A stretch of 64,000 bases of DNA from positions 3,720,001-3,784,000 of the forward strand of contig OZ241994.1 of assembly GCA_965204525.1 (NCBI GenBank). Direction: 5' to 3'. The DNA comes from Bin5 sp965204525 (GTDB taxonomy: Bacteria > Chloroflexota > Anaerolineae > Caldilineales > Caldilineaceae). Every line of letters starts with the position of its first letter. The first letter of the stretch is position 1. Below, one piece after another: positions 53,004 through 62,394 of this stretch. The translations under genes were made by a program, and so were the position numbers. The notes beneath the pieces are model-generated. The model had not been told where the DNA came from and did no database searches. It was given only the letters and a program-made list of their open reading frames with translations.

Positions 53004-54965
53004 ATGACTGCGCCAACGCGCGACGCCTCTTTTGAACAGGGCCGCATGCAACCATCTCTCCTGGCCGCAGACGGCAAACAGGTCGAACCGGCCGCCGCAC
53101 TGACGGAACTCCAGATCCGCGACTTCGCGATCATCGACCGGCTGCACCTTCGCTTCCATACCGGATTGAACATTCTGACCGGAGAAACCGGCGCGGGCAA
53201 GTCGATCATTATCGACGCCATCGGACTGCTATTGGGCGACCGGGCAACCGCGGAGATGGTGCGGGCCGGCGCAGACCGGGCGGAGGTCGAAGCGGTCTTC
53301 CAGCTGGAAGCAGGGATGCCGGCAAGCGAACCCGATAGTACACAAAGCGCTCCCGACGACTCGCCCCAAGCAGGCGGCATCCACGGTCTGCTGGAAGCGG
53401 AAGGCCTGGACGATCCCGATGCGCCGGAAAGTCTTGTCCTCAGCCGCGAAGTGCGCCGCAGTGGACGTAATTTCTGCCGCATCAACGGACGCACGGTCTC
53501 CCGCAAGCTGTTGAGTGAACTGGCCGCCCTGCTGGTCGACATCCACGGACAGGGGGAGCATCTGAATCTGCTCCGTCCCCGCACGCACGTGGACCTGCTG
53601 GACCGGTACGGCGGCCTGCTGCCCCTGCGCCGCAAGGTGGCCGGGAAAGCGCACCAAGTCCAGCAGGCACGCAGAGAGTTGGAGCGGATGCGCAGCGATG
53701 CCCGCACCATCGCGCAACGGCTCGACCTGCTCAGCTTTCAGGTAGAAGAGATTTCTGAGGCGGCCCTGGAAGCCGGTGAAGAGAGAGAGCTCGAAGTGGA
53801 GCGCAAGCGGCTGAGCAACGCCGAAACGCTTCTGCAGCTGGCGAACGGCGCGGCAATCCTGCTGAACGAGGGTGAAGGCGGGATGCCAGGGGTCACCGAC
53901 GGCCTCAGCGAAGCCGTCGGCCGCGTCGAGCGGCTGGCCCGCATCGATGATGGCATGGCCGCCGCCGCCGCGACCGGTCAGGGTCTGCTCGAGGAGCTGT
54001 CCGATCTGGCGCGGGATCTGCAGGGCTACGCAGACGGGCTGGAGTTCAATCCGCAACGGCTGACCGAAGTCGAAGAGAGGCTTGCGCTGATCGAGAATCT
54101 CAAGCGCAAGTACGGCGACACCACCGAAGAGATTTTGGCCTTCGCGGCCGCAGCCCAGGTGGAACTGGATGAGCTCAGCAACTGGGAGGCGCAGACGGCC
54201 GCGCTGGAGGAGGCGGAAGAGAAGGTCCTGCGTGAGATCGGAGCACTGGGCGCAGACCTGAGCCGGGCGCGGGTTGCGGCCGGCGAGAAGATGGCCCTGC
54301 AGGTGGAAGCGGAACTGGCGCAGTTAAGTATGGGCCGCGCCCGTTTCGCCGTCGCCGTGGAGACGGTGGAGCAGGAGGATGGCGCCTACCTCCCCGACGG
54401 GCGGCGCGTCGCCTACGGCAGCCACGGCGTCGATCGGGTTGAATTTCTGATCAGCGCAAACCCGGGTGAGCCGGTCAAACCGATGGCCAGGGTGGCCTCC
54501 GGCGGCGAGACCGCGCGCCTGATGCTGGCGCTGAAGGGTGCGCTCACCCAGGCCGATCAGACGCCGATTCTGATTTTCGATGAGATCGACCAGGGCATCG
54601 GCGGCCGCGTGGGCGGTGTCGTCGGCGAGAAGCTATGGAACCTGACCGGTCAGCAGCCGCAACCCGACACCGCCCCCAAACACGCGGCGGCCGACGAACC
54701 GAATGGCAGCCCGCTGCGCCATCAGGTGTTGTGTATCACCCATCTGCCCCAACTGGCTGCGTTTGCCGACCTCCACCTGACCGTGCGCAAGCGAACTTTC
54801 GAGAGTGATGGCGAACTGCGCACCGGCACCGACGTGCTTCCGGTCGAGGGGCCGGCGCGCATCGAGGAGTTGACGCAGATGCTGGGGGCCGTCAGCGACG
54901 CCGGGCGGCAGTCGGTTGTGGAGATGTTGGCTGCCGTCGATCGACTGCACGGCGGCGCCCCGTGA
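53004..54965 (+). CDS. recN: DNA repair protein RecN
   Basis: 653 aa. The SMC-like ATPase head starts at residue 34 (LTELQIRDFAIIDRLHLRFH) with Walker A GETGAGKS (60-67). A long coiled coil covers about 200-400. The C-terminal half has MARVASGGETARLMLALKGA (signature) and LIFDEIDQGIGGRVG (Walker B), then CITHLPQLAAFAD. RecN binds DNA ends and helps recombination repair. The first 33 residues are longer than usual; ATG 53046 is another possible start. Confidence 0.96.
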   Translation: MTAPTRDASFEQGRMQPSLLAADGKQVEPAAALTELQIRDFAIIDRLHLRFHTGLNILTGETGAGKSIIIDAIGLLLGDRATAEMVRAGADRAEVEAVFQLEAGMPASEPDSTQSAPDDSPQAGGIHGLLEAEGLDDPDAPESLVLSREVRRSGRNFCRINGRTVSRKLLSELAALLVDIHGQGEHLNLLRPRTHVDLLDRYGGLLPLRRKVAGKAHQVQQARRELERMRSDARTIAQRLDLLSFQVEEISEAALEAGEERELEVERKRLSNAETLLQLANGAAILLNEGEGGMPGVTDGLSEAVGRVERLARIDDGMAAAAATGQGLLEELSDLARDLQGYADGLEFNPQRLTEVEERLALIENLKRKYGDTTEEILAFAAAAQVELDELSNWEAQTAALEEAEEKVLREIGALGADLSRARVAAGEKMALQVEAELAQLSMGRARFAVAVETVEQEDGAYLPDGRRVAYGSHGVDRVEFLISANPGEPVKPMARVASGGETARLMLALKGALTQADQTPILIFDEIDQGIGGRVGGVVGEKLWNLTGQQPQPDTAPKHAAADEPNGSPLRHQVLCITHLPQLAAFADLHLTVRKRTFESDGELRTGTDVLPVEGPARIEELTQMLGAVSDAGRQSVVEMLAAVDRLHGGAP

Positions 54966-55014
54966 CCGGCGGCCGGCGCATCGGGTCGCGGGCGGTTGAT
55001 CAGGAAGGTTAAAG

Positions 55015-56466
55015 ATGTTTAGACGCCGCGAAAAAAACACGTATCAGCGAAACGGGACAGTGCTGACAACGCTCTACCGCACCTTCTATCTCTCCTGTCT
55101 GCTGCTGGGGATGCTCCTGACCGTGATAGACGGTGTGCAGGCGGCCAGCTCTCCCGGGCCGCGCCGCGCGGACTTGCCTGCCCAGGAGAAGGGGATCTCT
55201 TCGCAGACCGACTCCTCTCTTGTTCTGGTTTTAACATTTCGCGGGGCGGTGACGCCGGTTCTGCGTCAATATCTCAGCGGGGCGATCGAAGACGCGCAGC
55301 TGGAGGGGGCCGAGGCGGTGATCCTGCGCCTGGACACCCCCGGGGGCAGCGTCGACGTGACCAAGCAGATCGTGCAGGATATGCTGGCTTCGCCTGTACC
55401 GGTCGTGGTATATGTCGCTCCGTCCGCGGCGCAGGCCGGCAGCGCGGGCACCTTTATCACGCTGGCCGGACACGTTGCCGCCATGGCGCCCGGCAGCAGC
55501 ATCGGCGCGGCCAGCCCCGTCGGCGGCCAGGGAGAAGACATTGGCGACACCATGGAGGCGAAGGTCGTAAACATCCTCAGCGCCGATATCGAGAATCTGG
55601 CCTCGCGTCGCGGTGAAGAGGCCGTGGAGTGGGCCGTCGCGGCCGTGCAGGAGGCGGCCGCGGCGACAGACGCGCGTGCGCTGGAGTTGGGCGTGATCGA
55701 CTTCATCGCGACTGACGTGGCCGATCTGCTGGATCAGATGGACGGCTTCGTCGTCACGGTGCAGGGCCAGGAACGGACGCTGCGCACTGCGAATGCCCGG
55801 ATTATGCCGCAGAATCTATCGCCGCTGCAGGAGTTTCTGAACTTTATCAGCAATCCCACCGTCGCCACCATTCTGCTGACCCTCGGCTCCATCGGGCTCA
55901 TCGCCGAAATCTACAATCCGGGTACATTCATTCCGGGCATGATCGGCCTGATCAGCCTGTTGCTAGGGCTGTACTCGCTGGGCCAGCTGGAGGCGAATTT
56001 CGCCGGGCTGGCCCTGATCGGGCTGGGGCTGATTCTGCTGGTGGCCGAAGCGTTCACGCCGGCCTTTGGCGCGCTCGCATTGGGTGGCACCGTCGCCTTC
56101 ATCTTTGGCAGCGCGCTGCTTTTCGACGCGCCGGGCCTGGCTGTGCCCTGGGTGACGATCATCTCGCTGGGCGTGGCCATGGGCGCCTTCGCTCTGTTCG
56201 TCGGCGGCAAGGTTGTGGCAGCCCAACGAATGGGCACTGCAACCGGCAGCGAAGGCGTGGTTGGCTCCCTGGCGACCGTACGGGTTCCCTTTGCCGAGAA
56301 CGGCCGCGGAAAGGTCCTGCTCGCGGGCGAGCTGTGGAACGCCAAGCTGCAGGGCCCATCCGCCGGTGAGGCGCCGGCCCCGGAGGAAGGCGATCAGGTC
56401 AAGGTCGAGGCGAGAGAGGGCTACATCCTGGTGGTCAGTCCCCGGGAGGAAAGTGGCGAGAACTGA
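55015..56466 (+). CDS. nfeD: NfeD-family membrane serine protease (SppA/ClpP-like)
   Basis: 483 aa, long form. Signal segment (LSCLLLGMLLTVIDGVQA), then a ClpP-like domain with ILRLDTPGGSVD and the nucleophile Ser143 in QAGSAGTF; the Lys near 182 (MEAKVV) completes the dyad. Four to five membrane helices (about 280-400) and a C-terminal OB-fold NfeD domain (GVVGSLATVRVPFAENGRGK) follow. These proteases cut stomatin-like partners in the membrane; no stomatin gene is adjacent here. Confidence 0.92.
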   Translation: MFRRREKNTYQRNGTVLTTLYRTFYLSCLLLGMLLTVIDGVQAASSPGPRRADLPAQEKGISSQTDSSLVLVLTFRGAVTPVLRQYLSGAIEDAQLEGAEAVILRLDTPGGSVDVTKQIVQDMLASPVPVVVYVAPSAAQAGSAGTFITLAGHVAAMAPGSSIGAASPVGGQGEDIGDTMEAKVVNILSADIENLASRRGEEAVEWAVAAVQEAAAATDARALELGVIDFIATDVADLLDQMDGFVVTVQGQERTLRTANARIMPQNLSPLQEFLNFISNPTVATILLTLGSIGLIAEIYNPGTFIPGMIGLISLLLGLYSLGQLEANFAGLALIGLGLILLVAEAFTPAFGALALGGTVAFIFGSALLFDAPGLAVPWVTIISLGVAMGAFALFVGGKVVAAQRMGTATGSEGVVGSLATVRVPFAENGRGKVLLAGELWNAKLQGPSAGEAPAPEEGDQVKVEAREGYILVVSPREESGEN

Positions 56467-56588
56467 ACCGCGGCAGTTCCAACTCGGGCCCATCTTAACA
56501 GGGCCCAACCAGCTCCCCGAGCGCATCACGAAAACACTGAAAACTATGTGAGCGACAGTAAGGCCAGTGGACAGATGAGGCGCGCCCG

Positions 56589-57203
56589 CTAGAGTTCCGC
56601 CGACGGACACAGGTCGGCCAGCGTGCAGTTGGCGCAGTCCGGCTTGCGGGCGTCGCACACCCGCCGCCCGTGGAAGATCAACAGATGAGCGATGTCGATC
56701 CAGTCTTCGGCCGGTATGAGCGCCATCAGGTCCTTTTCGATCTTCTCCGGGGTCTTCTGCTCGGTCAGGCCCAGCCGTTGGGAGAGCCGCTTGACATGGG
56801 TGTCCACCACGACACCGTCGGCCAGGCCGAAACAGACGCCGCGCACGACGTTGGCGGTCTTGCGGGCCACGCCGGGCAGTCTGATCAGTTCATCCATCTC
56901 CCGCGGCACTTCGCCGCCAAACTCCTGGCAGATCAGAGCGCTTGCGCCCTGCAGGCTCTTGGCCTTGTTGCGAAAGAAACCGGTGGAGCGGATCATCTCC
57001 TCCAGCTCTTCGCGGTCGGCGGCGGCCATCGCCTCGGGCGTCGGGAAACGTTCGAACAGCGCCGGCGTCACCTGGTTGACCCGCTCGTCGGTGCATTGGG
57101 CCGAAAGGATCGTCGCCACCAGCAGCTGAAACGGGTTCTGGTGGTCCAACGCACAGTGCGCATCCGGATGCGCGGCTCGCAGGCGGCGTATCAGTTCCGA
57201 CAT
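56589..57203 (-). CDS. nth: Endonuclease III
   Basis: 204 aa, family length. Helix-hairpin-helix LPGVARKTANVVRGVCFGLA contains the catalytic Lys; the catalytic Asp is in VVVDTHVKRLSQRL. The C-terminus holds the 4Fe-4S cluster CDARKPDCANCTLADLC. It excises oxidised pyrimidines from DNA. Its ATG shares one base with the stop of the upstream phosphoribosyltransferase gene, so the two are coupled. Confidence 0.97.
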   Translation of the reverse strand: MSELIRRLRAAHPDAHCALDHQNPFQLLVATILSAQCTDERVNQVTPALFERFPTPEAMAAADREELEEMIRSTGFFRNKAKSLQGASALICQEFGGEVPREMDELIRLPGVARKTANVVRGVCFGLADGVVVDTHVKRLSQRLGLTEQKTPEKIEKDLMALIPAEDWIDIAHLLIFHGRRVCDARKPDCANCTLADLCPSAEL

Positions 57204-57712
57204 CAGGAAAGCTCCGGCACGGGTGGGCGGAGCGACACCAGGTCGTCTGAATCGTCGATACGCTGCCAGGGGTAGTAGATCCAGTCCTCGGTCAGTTCCG
57301 CGTAGTAGTCCGGCTTCTCGTTCTCAAAGAGATTCTGCCGCTGCTTCCAGTGGAGCACCGCTGTCTCGGCGGTGGCGCCGCTCCCCTGCACGCGGCTCTT
57401 GACGGTGACGATCGTGCGCCCCCGATCCCAGATATTGTCGACGATCAGGACCTTCTTGCCGTTCAGCAGCGCATCCGCGGGGAACTGCTGGAAACGGGGC
57501 CAGCTCATCTCCGCGCGCACGCCGGGCCCGCTCTGAAACACGACCGCCGCGGTCAGTACATCCTTCATCTTCAACGCTTCGGCAATCATGCCGCCGGGCA
57601 CGATGCCGCCGCGGGTGATCAGGAGGAGCGCATCATAAGGGGTATTGAGCTGCATCACGATCTTGGTGATCAACTCTTCCACGTCGTGCCAATTCAAATA
57701 AACTCTGTCCAT
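57203..57712 (-). CDS. Phosphoribosyltransferase, xanthine/hypoxanthine type
   Basis: 169 aa from ATG 57712. The type I PRTase fold shows DALLLITRGGIVPGGMIAEA and the PRPP loop KKVLIVDNIWDRGRTI, a variant of the usual VDDxxDTGxT. The C-terminus has YYAELTEDWIYYPWQ, as in the XGPRT-like group. It makes a purine nucleotide from base plus PRPP. The loop change (NIWDRGRT) makes the substrate uncertain. Confidence 0.85.
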   Translation of the reverse strand: MDRVYLNWHDVEELITKIVMQLNTPYDALLLITRGGIVPGGMIAEALKMKDVLTAAVVFQSGPGVRAEMSWPRFQQFPADALLNGKKVLIVDNIWDRGRTIVTVKSRVQGSGATAETAVLHWKQRQNLFENEKPDYYAELTEDWIYYPWQRIDDSDDLVSLRPPVPELS

Positions 57713-57829
57713 CTGTGCCTCCACCGTTCGCCGATTGCCAGGTGATCAGGTTGCCGCCAAGCGTCCAAATTGCTGGCGGCGGCAGCCTCCGCACTGTCTG
57801 CAGGCAGGGGTGCCCGCAACAAGCTTCCA

Positions 57830-60010
57830 TCAGGGGTTCGAACTGCCCGCCTGCTCTGCGGACTCAGTTCCATAGAATATGCTGAAGAGCGCGCTGGCGG
57901 CGCCGGCATCGGCGCGCCGGTCGCGCGCCGAAAACTCTACGACCGTCGCCCGGCCCGTCTCGACCTCTACCGGAAAAACCGCCGCCGATGGTCCACCGGA
58001 TTCCTCCGCCGGCGGCAGCAGCGTGACCTGCTCGGGCAGCGCAAAATGCAGACTGTACGCGCCGGGGCGCAGGTCGAAAAAGCGGAACTCGCCGAGCGCA
58101 TCGCTCTCCGTCCGGACGATCACTGTGCCGGCGCTGTCGACGAGTTCAACCGGCGTGTTGGGAATCTGCGCACTGCCGGCAATCCAGGCGCCGCCCCCGG
58201 GCCGCAACGTCAACACCAGGGGATCGTGGTCGCTGGATCCATATACGGTCGAATCCCCTGGAACGACCTCCGTGCCGCTTGGCTGCGCAATGGGAAAATC
58301 GGCGTTGATATGCGCGATATCCATCCCGCCGAAATCGGGCACTGTGCCCGGGGTCAGCAGCAGATGATCCAGTGTCTGGCTCCCCCCATTGAAAATGTAA
58401 GTGTAACGCTCCAGGAGCGGCAGGGAGTCAAAGGCGTGCCATAGGAGAACGCGCCCCGGCTCGCGAGCCGCGCCGTTGGCGGGCTCCGGTCCATTTCGCA
58501 GGGTCTCCACCGGTTTGCTCGCCTCGAAATCATTCAGGTCGCCCAGCACGACGACATGCGCGTCGGGGTCTGTATCCAGACGGGCCTGCACAATCGAGGC
58601 CACGTGCTCCGCCTGCAACGTCCGATGCACGACGTTCACCGACTCATCGCCGCGCTTGCTGCGCCAGTGATTGACCACCACCGTCAGCGGGTAGTCCTCT
58701 CCCCAGGGGCCGCGTACAAGCAGGTCCGCGACCAGCGGCGGCCGGCTGAAGAGCGGCAGCAGCCGCGCCGGGCACTGCCCCGGGACCAGTCGCACACTGA
58801 AACTGAAGCGGGTGCATGCCTGCTCGTTCTGGGCGTTGAGAACCGTCACCCGGTCGTCGCGTACAAGCAGGCTGTTCGTCAGCGGGAAATCGGGGCTGGC
58901 GGTTCCGGGGCCGGCAAAAGCAACTGCGCTGTAGTCCAACCCGCTGATCCCGGTCAGAACTCGCGCCAGGTTTTCGGCGTCCTCTGGCTTGCCGGTCTCC
59001 TGCAGGCCGACGATTTCACAGTTTTGCAGACCGCCGGCGATAGCCGCCGCTCGCTGGTGCAGCGCAGCCTCGTAATCAGCCGCGTCGCGCAACTGGTCCA
59101 GGCCCCGGCCCAGCCCTAACACGTTGAAAGAGCAGACCCGGAAGGCGCCCGCGTCCGGCTGGGCCGTCTGCTCGTTCGATTCATGCCGGGAGAGCACCTG
59201 GATCTCCTCTCCCGGCAGCGGCAGCAGCAGATATTTGCCGAAACTGTAGTCGATAACCGCCAGCACCCCCATCCCCGGCTCCGCCGCGCGTACCTGCACG
59301 CGGTCCCCCCAGGCTGCCGGCGGCAGCTCCGCGCCCAGCCCGTTGCCCAGGAAGATCAGCCCGGCAACATCGGCGGGGTTGGATTGGAAGACCCGCCCGC
59401 CTTGCACGAATGGCAGGGCCTGTTCGGCGATGAGCGCGATCTCGACGTTGCCGTTGCTGAACCGCTTGGTCGGCCCCTGGACCACGCCCTGCAGTTCTTC
59501 GAATGCGACGAGCATGCCTTCGAACTGCTCCAGCAAAGATTCCGGGTCGACGTTGGGTGCCGGCAGGGGCGCCAGCGGAACTGACAAGCCGCTCCCGCAC
59601 AGCTCGCTGGGGAGCGGCTCAATCGAGCGCGGCGTGGTCAGCTCAGTCTTTTCGTAGTATTCGGTCGCTTCAGCGCCGCGCACGAGGATGCATTCCCACG
59701 CTTTCACCCTGGGCGCGGAGGAGGTGTAGACGAAGATACCGTCGCTGGTCTCCGGGTTGCCGTCGCCGGTCGGATCCTGCAGATAAAATCCGTTCGACTG
59801 TACGCCGCTCACCAGGCCAAACGTAGAGACGCGTTTCCGCGACAAGGGCGTACTCGGCCCGTCGCCCTGAATGAGGTAGATCGGTGTCAAATCATCCGGC
59901 AATTCTGAGGGCGCGGGCGCCGCCGCCGCCGGGCGGGCAGTCAGCCCCAGCACGCACACGAGCAGAATTCGGATGATCAGTGGCCGCGGCGTAGTCAATC
60001 GGGAAATCAT
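57830..60010 (-). CDS. Secreted endonuclease/exonuclease/phosphatase (ExeM-like)
   Basis: 726 aa from ATG 60010. Sec signal (RPLIIRILLVCVLGLTARPAA). An N-terminal OB-like domain (STFGLVSGVQSNGFYLQDPT) precedes the EEP domain with FNVLGLG, VGLQETG, VVNHWRSKRGDE, VVLGDLNDFEAS and SSDHDPLVL, all residues needed for Mg-dependent catalysis. The C-terminal 100 residues are a beta-sandwich (VELVDSAGTVIVRTES then ALGEFRFFDLRPG), a Cna/carboxypeptidase-like fold. It probably degrades extracellular DNA for nutrition. Confidence 0.9.
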   Translation of the reverse strand: MISRLTTPRPLIIRILLVCVLGLTARPAAAAPAPSELPDDLTPIYLIQGDGPSTPLSRKRVSTFGLVSGVQSNGFYLQDPTGDGNPETSDGIFVYTSSAPRVKAWECILVRGAEATEYYEKTELTTPRSIEPLPSELCGSGLSVPLAPLPAPNVDPESLLEQFEGMLVAFEELQGVVQGPTKRFSNGNVEIALIAEQALPFVQGGRVFQSNPADVAGLIFLGNGLGAELPPAAWGDRVQVRAAEPGMGVLAVIDYSFGKYLLLPLPGEEIQVLSRHESNEQTAQPDAGAFRVCSFNVLGLGRGLDQLRDAADYEAALHQRAAAIAGGLQNCEIVGLQETGKPEDAENLARVLTGISGLDYSAVAFAGPGTASPDFPLTNSLLVRDDRVTVLNAQNEQACTRFSFSVRLVPGQCPARLLPLFSRPPLVADLLVRGPWGEDYPLTVVVNHWRSKRGDESVNVVHRTLQAEHVASIVQARLDTDPDAHVVVLGDLNDFEASKPVETLRNGPEPANGAAREPGRVLLWHAFDSLPLLERYTYIFNGGSQTLDHLLLTPGTVPDFGGMDIAHINADFPIAQPSGTEVVPGDSTVYGSSDHDPLVLTLRPGGGAWIAGSAQIPNTPVELVDSAGTVIVRTESDALGEFRFFDLRPGAYSLHFALPEQVTLLPPAEESGGPSAAVFPVEVETGRATVVEFSARDRRADAGAASALFSIFYGTESAEQAGSSNP

Positions 60011-60257
60011 ACCATTACACGCGCTGGGGAAAGTCGGACAGCCGGAGGAACCTTTCGCTCCAATGTGAACATCTATTATAGCACACAGCAGAGATACCGG
60101 CCGCCAGATTGTGCGTTCTGAAATAACCATTAACCAATGTCTGAAGCGGTTTTCAGTTGCCAGCGGCTTTACAGGCGGCGTATAATGTTGCTTCATGCGT
60201 TACCGCGACGCGAATCACGGTAGCTGGCCACGTGTGTTTCCAGGACGCGAGATCCGG

Positions 60258-61067
60258 ATGAGCGCTGAATTTGAACTGCTGGCAGACGGTCTCGGCGTTG
60301 GCCGCCCGCCCGCCGGCTGGGTCGCCATCGTCGATATGCCGGTGCTGGTCCTCGTCGGTGTAACAGGTGTGGGCAAAAGCACAACCGTCGATGCCCTGCG
60401 CACCCGCATGGGCGGGATATCGCTCCTCCCCAACAGGCGCAAGCTGGCCGATCTGCTGGTCATCCCGGCGGTTCAGGGTTGGGACGGGGACCCGCCCGCC
60501 GCGGTTACGGACCGGCGACGGCGCTTCGACTACACGGGACGTTACCGGCAGCGGTATCCCGGTGGTCTTGCGCACGCCTTCAGCCGGCTGGTATTGCAGA
60601 AGCAGGCGGCAGCGTCCGGCAGCGGCGCATTGAACGTTTTCGATGGGCTGCGGGGCGCGGACGAAGTCACCTTTGCCGCGCAGAGCCTCCCGCTGGCCCG
60701 CTTCGCCGTCCTCAACGCGCCGGATGTTGTGCGGGTGGAGAGACTGGTGCAGCGCCAGGATGCCTTCGACCAGGTCGGTGAAAACACCGGCGGCCGATTC
60801 TGCTGGGAGGAGATGGCGGAGGGGCGCGACCTGTTTACACGCGCGGAGCAGACCCATCTGTCTGCGCTGGTAAACCGGGGCGAAGTGGACGGCGCCGAAC
60901 TTGCGGCCAAGGTCGCCATCGTCGCCGCCGAGCGCCGCAACTACGATCCACACGCCGCCGTCGAGATCCTGCGCGCCGCCGCCCCCGAGCGCACCGTCGT
61001 CGTCGATACGACCACCCACGCCCCCGCCGAGGTGGCCGCCAAACTGGAGCGGCTCGCGGCCAGCTGA
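60258..61067 (+). CDS. P-loop NTPase of unknown role
   Basis: 269 aa from ATG 60258. Walker A is LVLVGVTGVGKSTTVDAL near residue 32; a DGLRGADEVTFAAQ segment in the middle could be Walker B-like. Helical C-terminus (AAKVAIVAAERRNYDPHAAV). It resembles small kinase-type or AAA ATPases. No substrate domain is recognised. It lies 14 bp before the enolase-superfamily gene. Confidence 0.7.
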   Translation: MSAEFELLADGLGVGRPPAGWVAIVDMPVLVLVGVTGVGKSTTVDALRTRMGGISLLPNRRKLADLLVIPAVQGWDGDPPAAVTDRRRRFDYTGRYRQRYPGGLAHAFSRLVLQKQAAASGSGALNVFDGLRGADEVTFAAQSLPLARFAVLNAPDVVRVERLVQRQDAFDQVGENTGGRFCWEEMAEGRDLFTRAEQTHLSALVNRGEVDGAELAAKVAIVAAERRNYDPHAAVEILRAAAPERTVVVDTTTHAPAEVAAKLERLAAS

Positions 61068-61081
61068 CCGTCGGACTTTCC

Positions 61082-62203
61082 ATGCCTACCACCATCGAAG
61101 CCATCGAACCCATTCCCTTCCGCCTTCCGCTGCGGGAACCGCTGCGCTGGGGCGCGGCCAGCGTCATGCAGGAGGCCCGTCACGTCCTTGTCCAGGTGCG
61201 GCTGAACGACGGCGCTGTCGGCTGGGGTGAAGCGCCCCCCCGGCCCACGATCTACGGGGAGACCGTATCCAGTATCTGCAGCGTCGTCCGCCAGGAGCTG
61301 GCGCCCCGGCTCGAGGGAGAGATGCTCGACGACTCCACACTGTCGAAGCTCTACGCACGCCTGCAGACGGTCAAGAACAACCAGACCGCCCGCGGCGCTC
61401 TCGACATGGCCCTCCACCATGCCCTCGCCAAAAGCCGCAACCGTACCCTCTACGAGCATCTGGGCGCCAGCAGCTCCCATGTGCGGGTGAGCTACATTCT
61501 GGGCCTGGGCGAAATCGATGACAGCCTGGCCGAGGCCGAGCGGACTGTGGCGCAGGGCGTGCGCGTGTTAAAGGTGAAGGTCGGACAGGACTGGAGCGCA
61601 GACCTGCAACGTCTACGCCTTCTGCGGGAGCAGTTCGGCGAGCAGGTCGATCTGTACGTAGACGCCAATGAATGTTTCCAGCCGCAGAACGTGCGCCAGC
61701 GCCTGGAAAAGATGGCCGAACTGAACGTGCTCTACTGCGAGGAGCCACTGCCGGTGGAGTTGATACTGGCCCGTGCCGCAGTCCGCAAAGCCTGTGCCCG
61801 CGCCGGCGACGCTGCCCTCCCCCAGCTCATCGCCGACGACAGCGTATTCAGCGCCCGCGACCTGCGCCGGGAGCTGAGCATGGACACCTTCCACATTCTC
61901 AACATCAAGACCGCGCGCACGGGGTTCACCGAATCGGCCCGGATGCTGAACCAGGCCCTGGTCGGCGGCAAGGCGGTGATGGTCGGTTCCCAGGCCAGCG
62001 CCGGTTGGGGAACGGTACTGGCTGCGCTCTTTGCCGCCAAGCCGGGGATCGATCTGCCCTGCGAATTGAGTTTTTTCCTCAAGCTGCAGGAAGATCTTCT
62101 GAAGCGGCCGCTCACGCTTCGCGACGGCTACCTGGATGTGAGTGGGCTGGCCCAGGCAGAGATCGATGCCGACCGGCTGCGGGACGCGCGGCTGAAGGAG
62201 TAG
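61082..62203 (+). CDS. Enolase-superfamily enzyme (mandelate racemase / muconate lactonizing type)
   Basis: 373 aa. Catalytic set as in dipeptide epimerases and MLE-type enzymes: Lys164/Lys166 (LKVKVG), metal ligands Asp194 (YVDANE), Glu220 (CEEPL) and Asp252 (ADDS), and Lys276 (NIKTARTG) as second base. The N-terminal capping domain (EPIPFRLPLREPLRWG) fixes substrate choice. The KxK plus second Lys suggests 1,1-proton transfer (epimerisation or cycloisomerisation). Substrate unknown. Confidence 0.9.
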   Translation: MPTTIEAIEPIPFRLPLREPLRWGAASVMQEARHVLVQVRLNDGAVGWGEAPPRPTIYGETVSSICSVVRQELAPRLEGEMLDDSTLSKLYARLQTVKNNQTARGALDMALHHALAKSRNRTLYEHLGASSSHVRVSYILGLGEIDDSLAEAERTVAQGVRVLKVKVGQDWSADLQRLRLLREQFGEQVDLYVDANECFQPQNVRQRLEKMAELNVLYCEEPLPVELILARAAVRKACARAGDAALPQLIADDSVFSARDLRRELSMDTFHILNIKTARTGFTESARMLNQALVGGKAVMVGSQASAGWGTVLAALFAAKPGIDLPCELSFFLKLQEDLLKRPLTLRDGYLDVSGLAQAEIDADRLRDARLKE

Positions 62204-62394
62204 CCATAAGCCCCGGCAGGTCAACGCTCTCCCCGCGGCGCCGCCATCCTCCTCAAGTGGGTTCAGACCTGAAATCCCCGAATAGCGTTCGGTCGCCAAT
62301 CAGGCCCGACTCGTCACAGCGTTATCGACACCTCCACCTATCCATGCGATAATGACGGCACCAAGACTCCGTCACAGCCACAAGAGAGTGCCAC

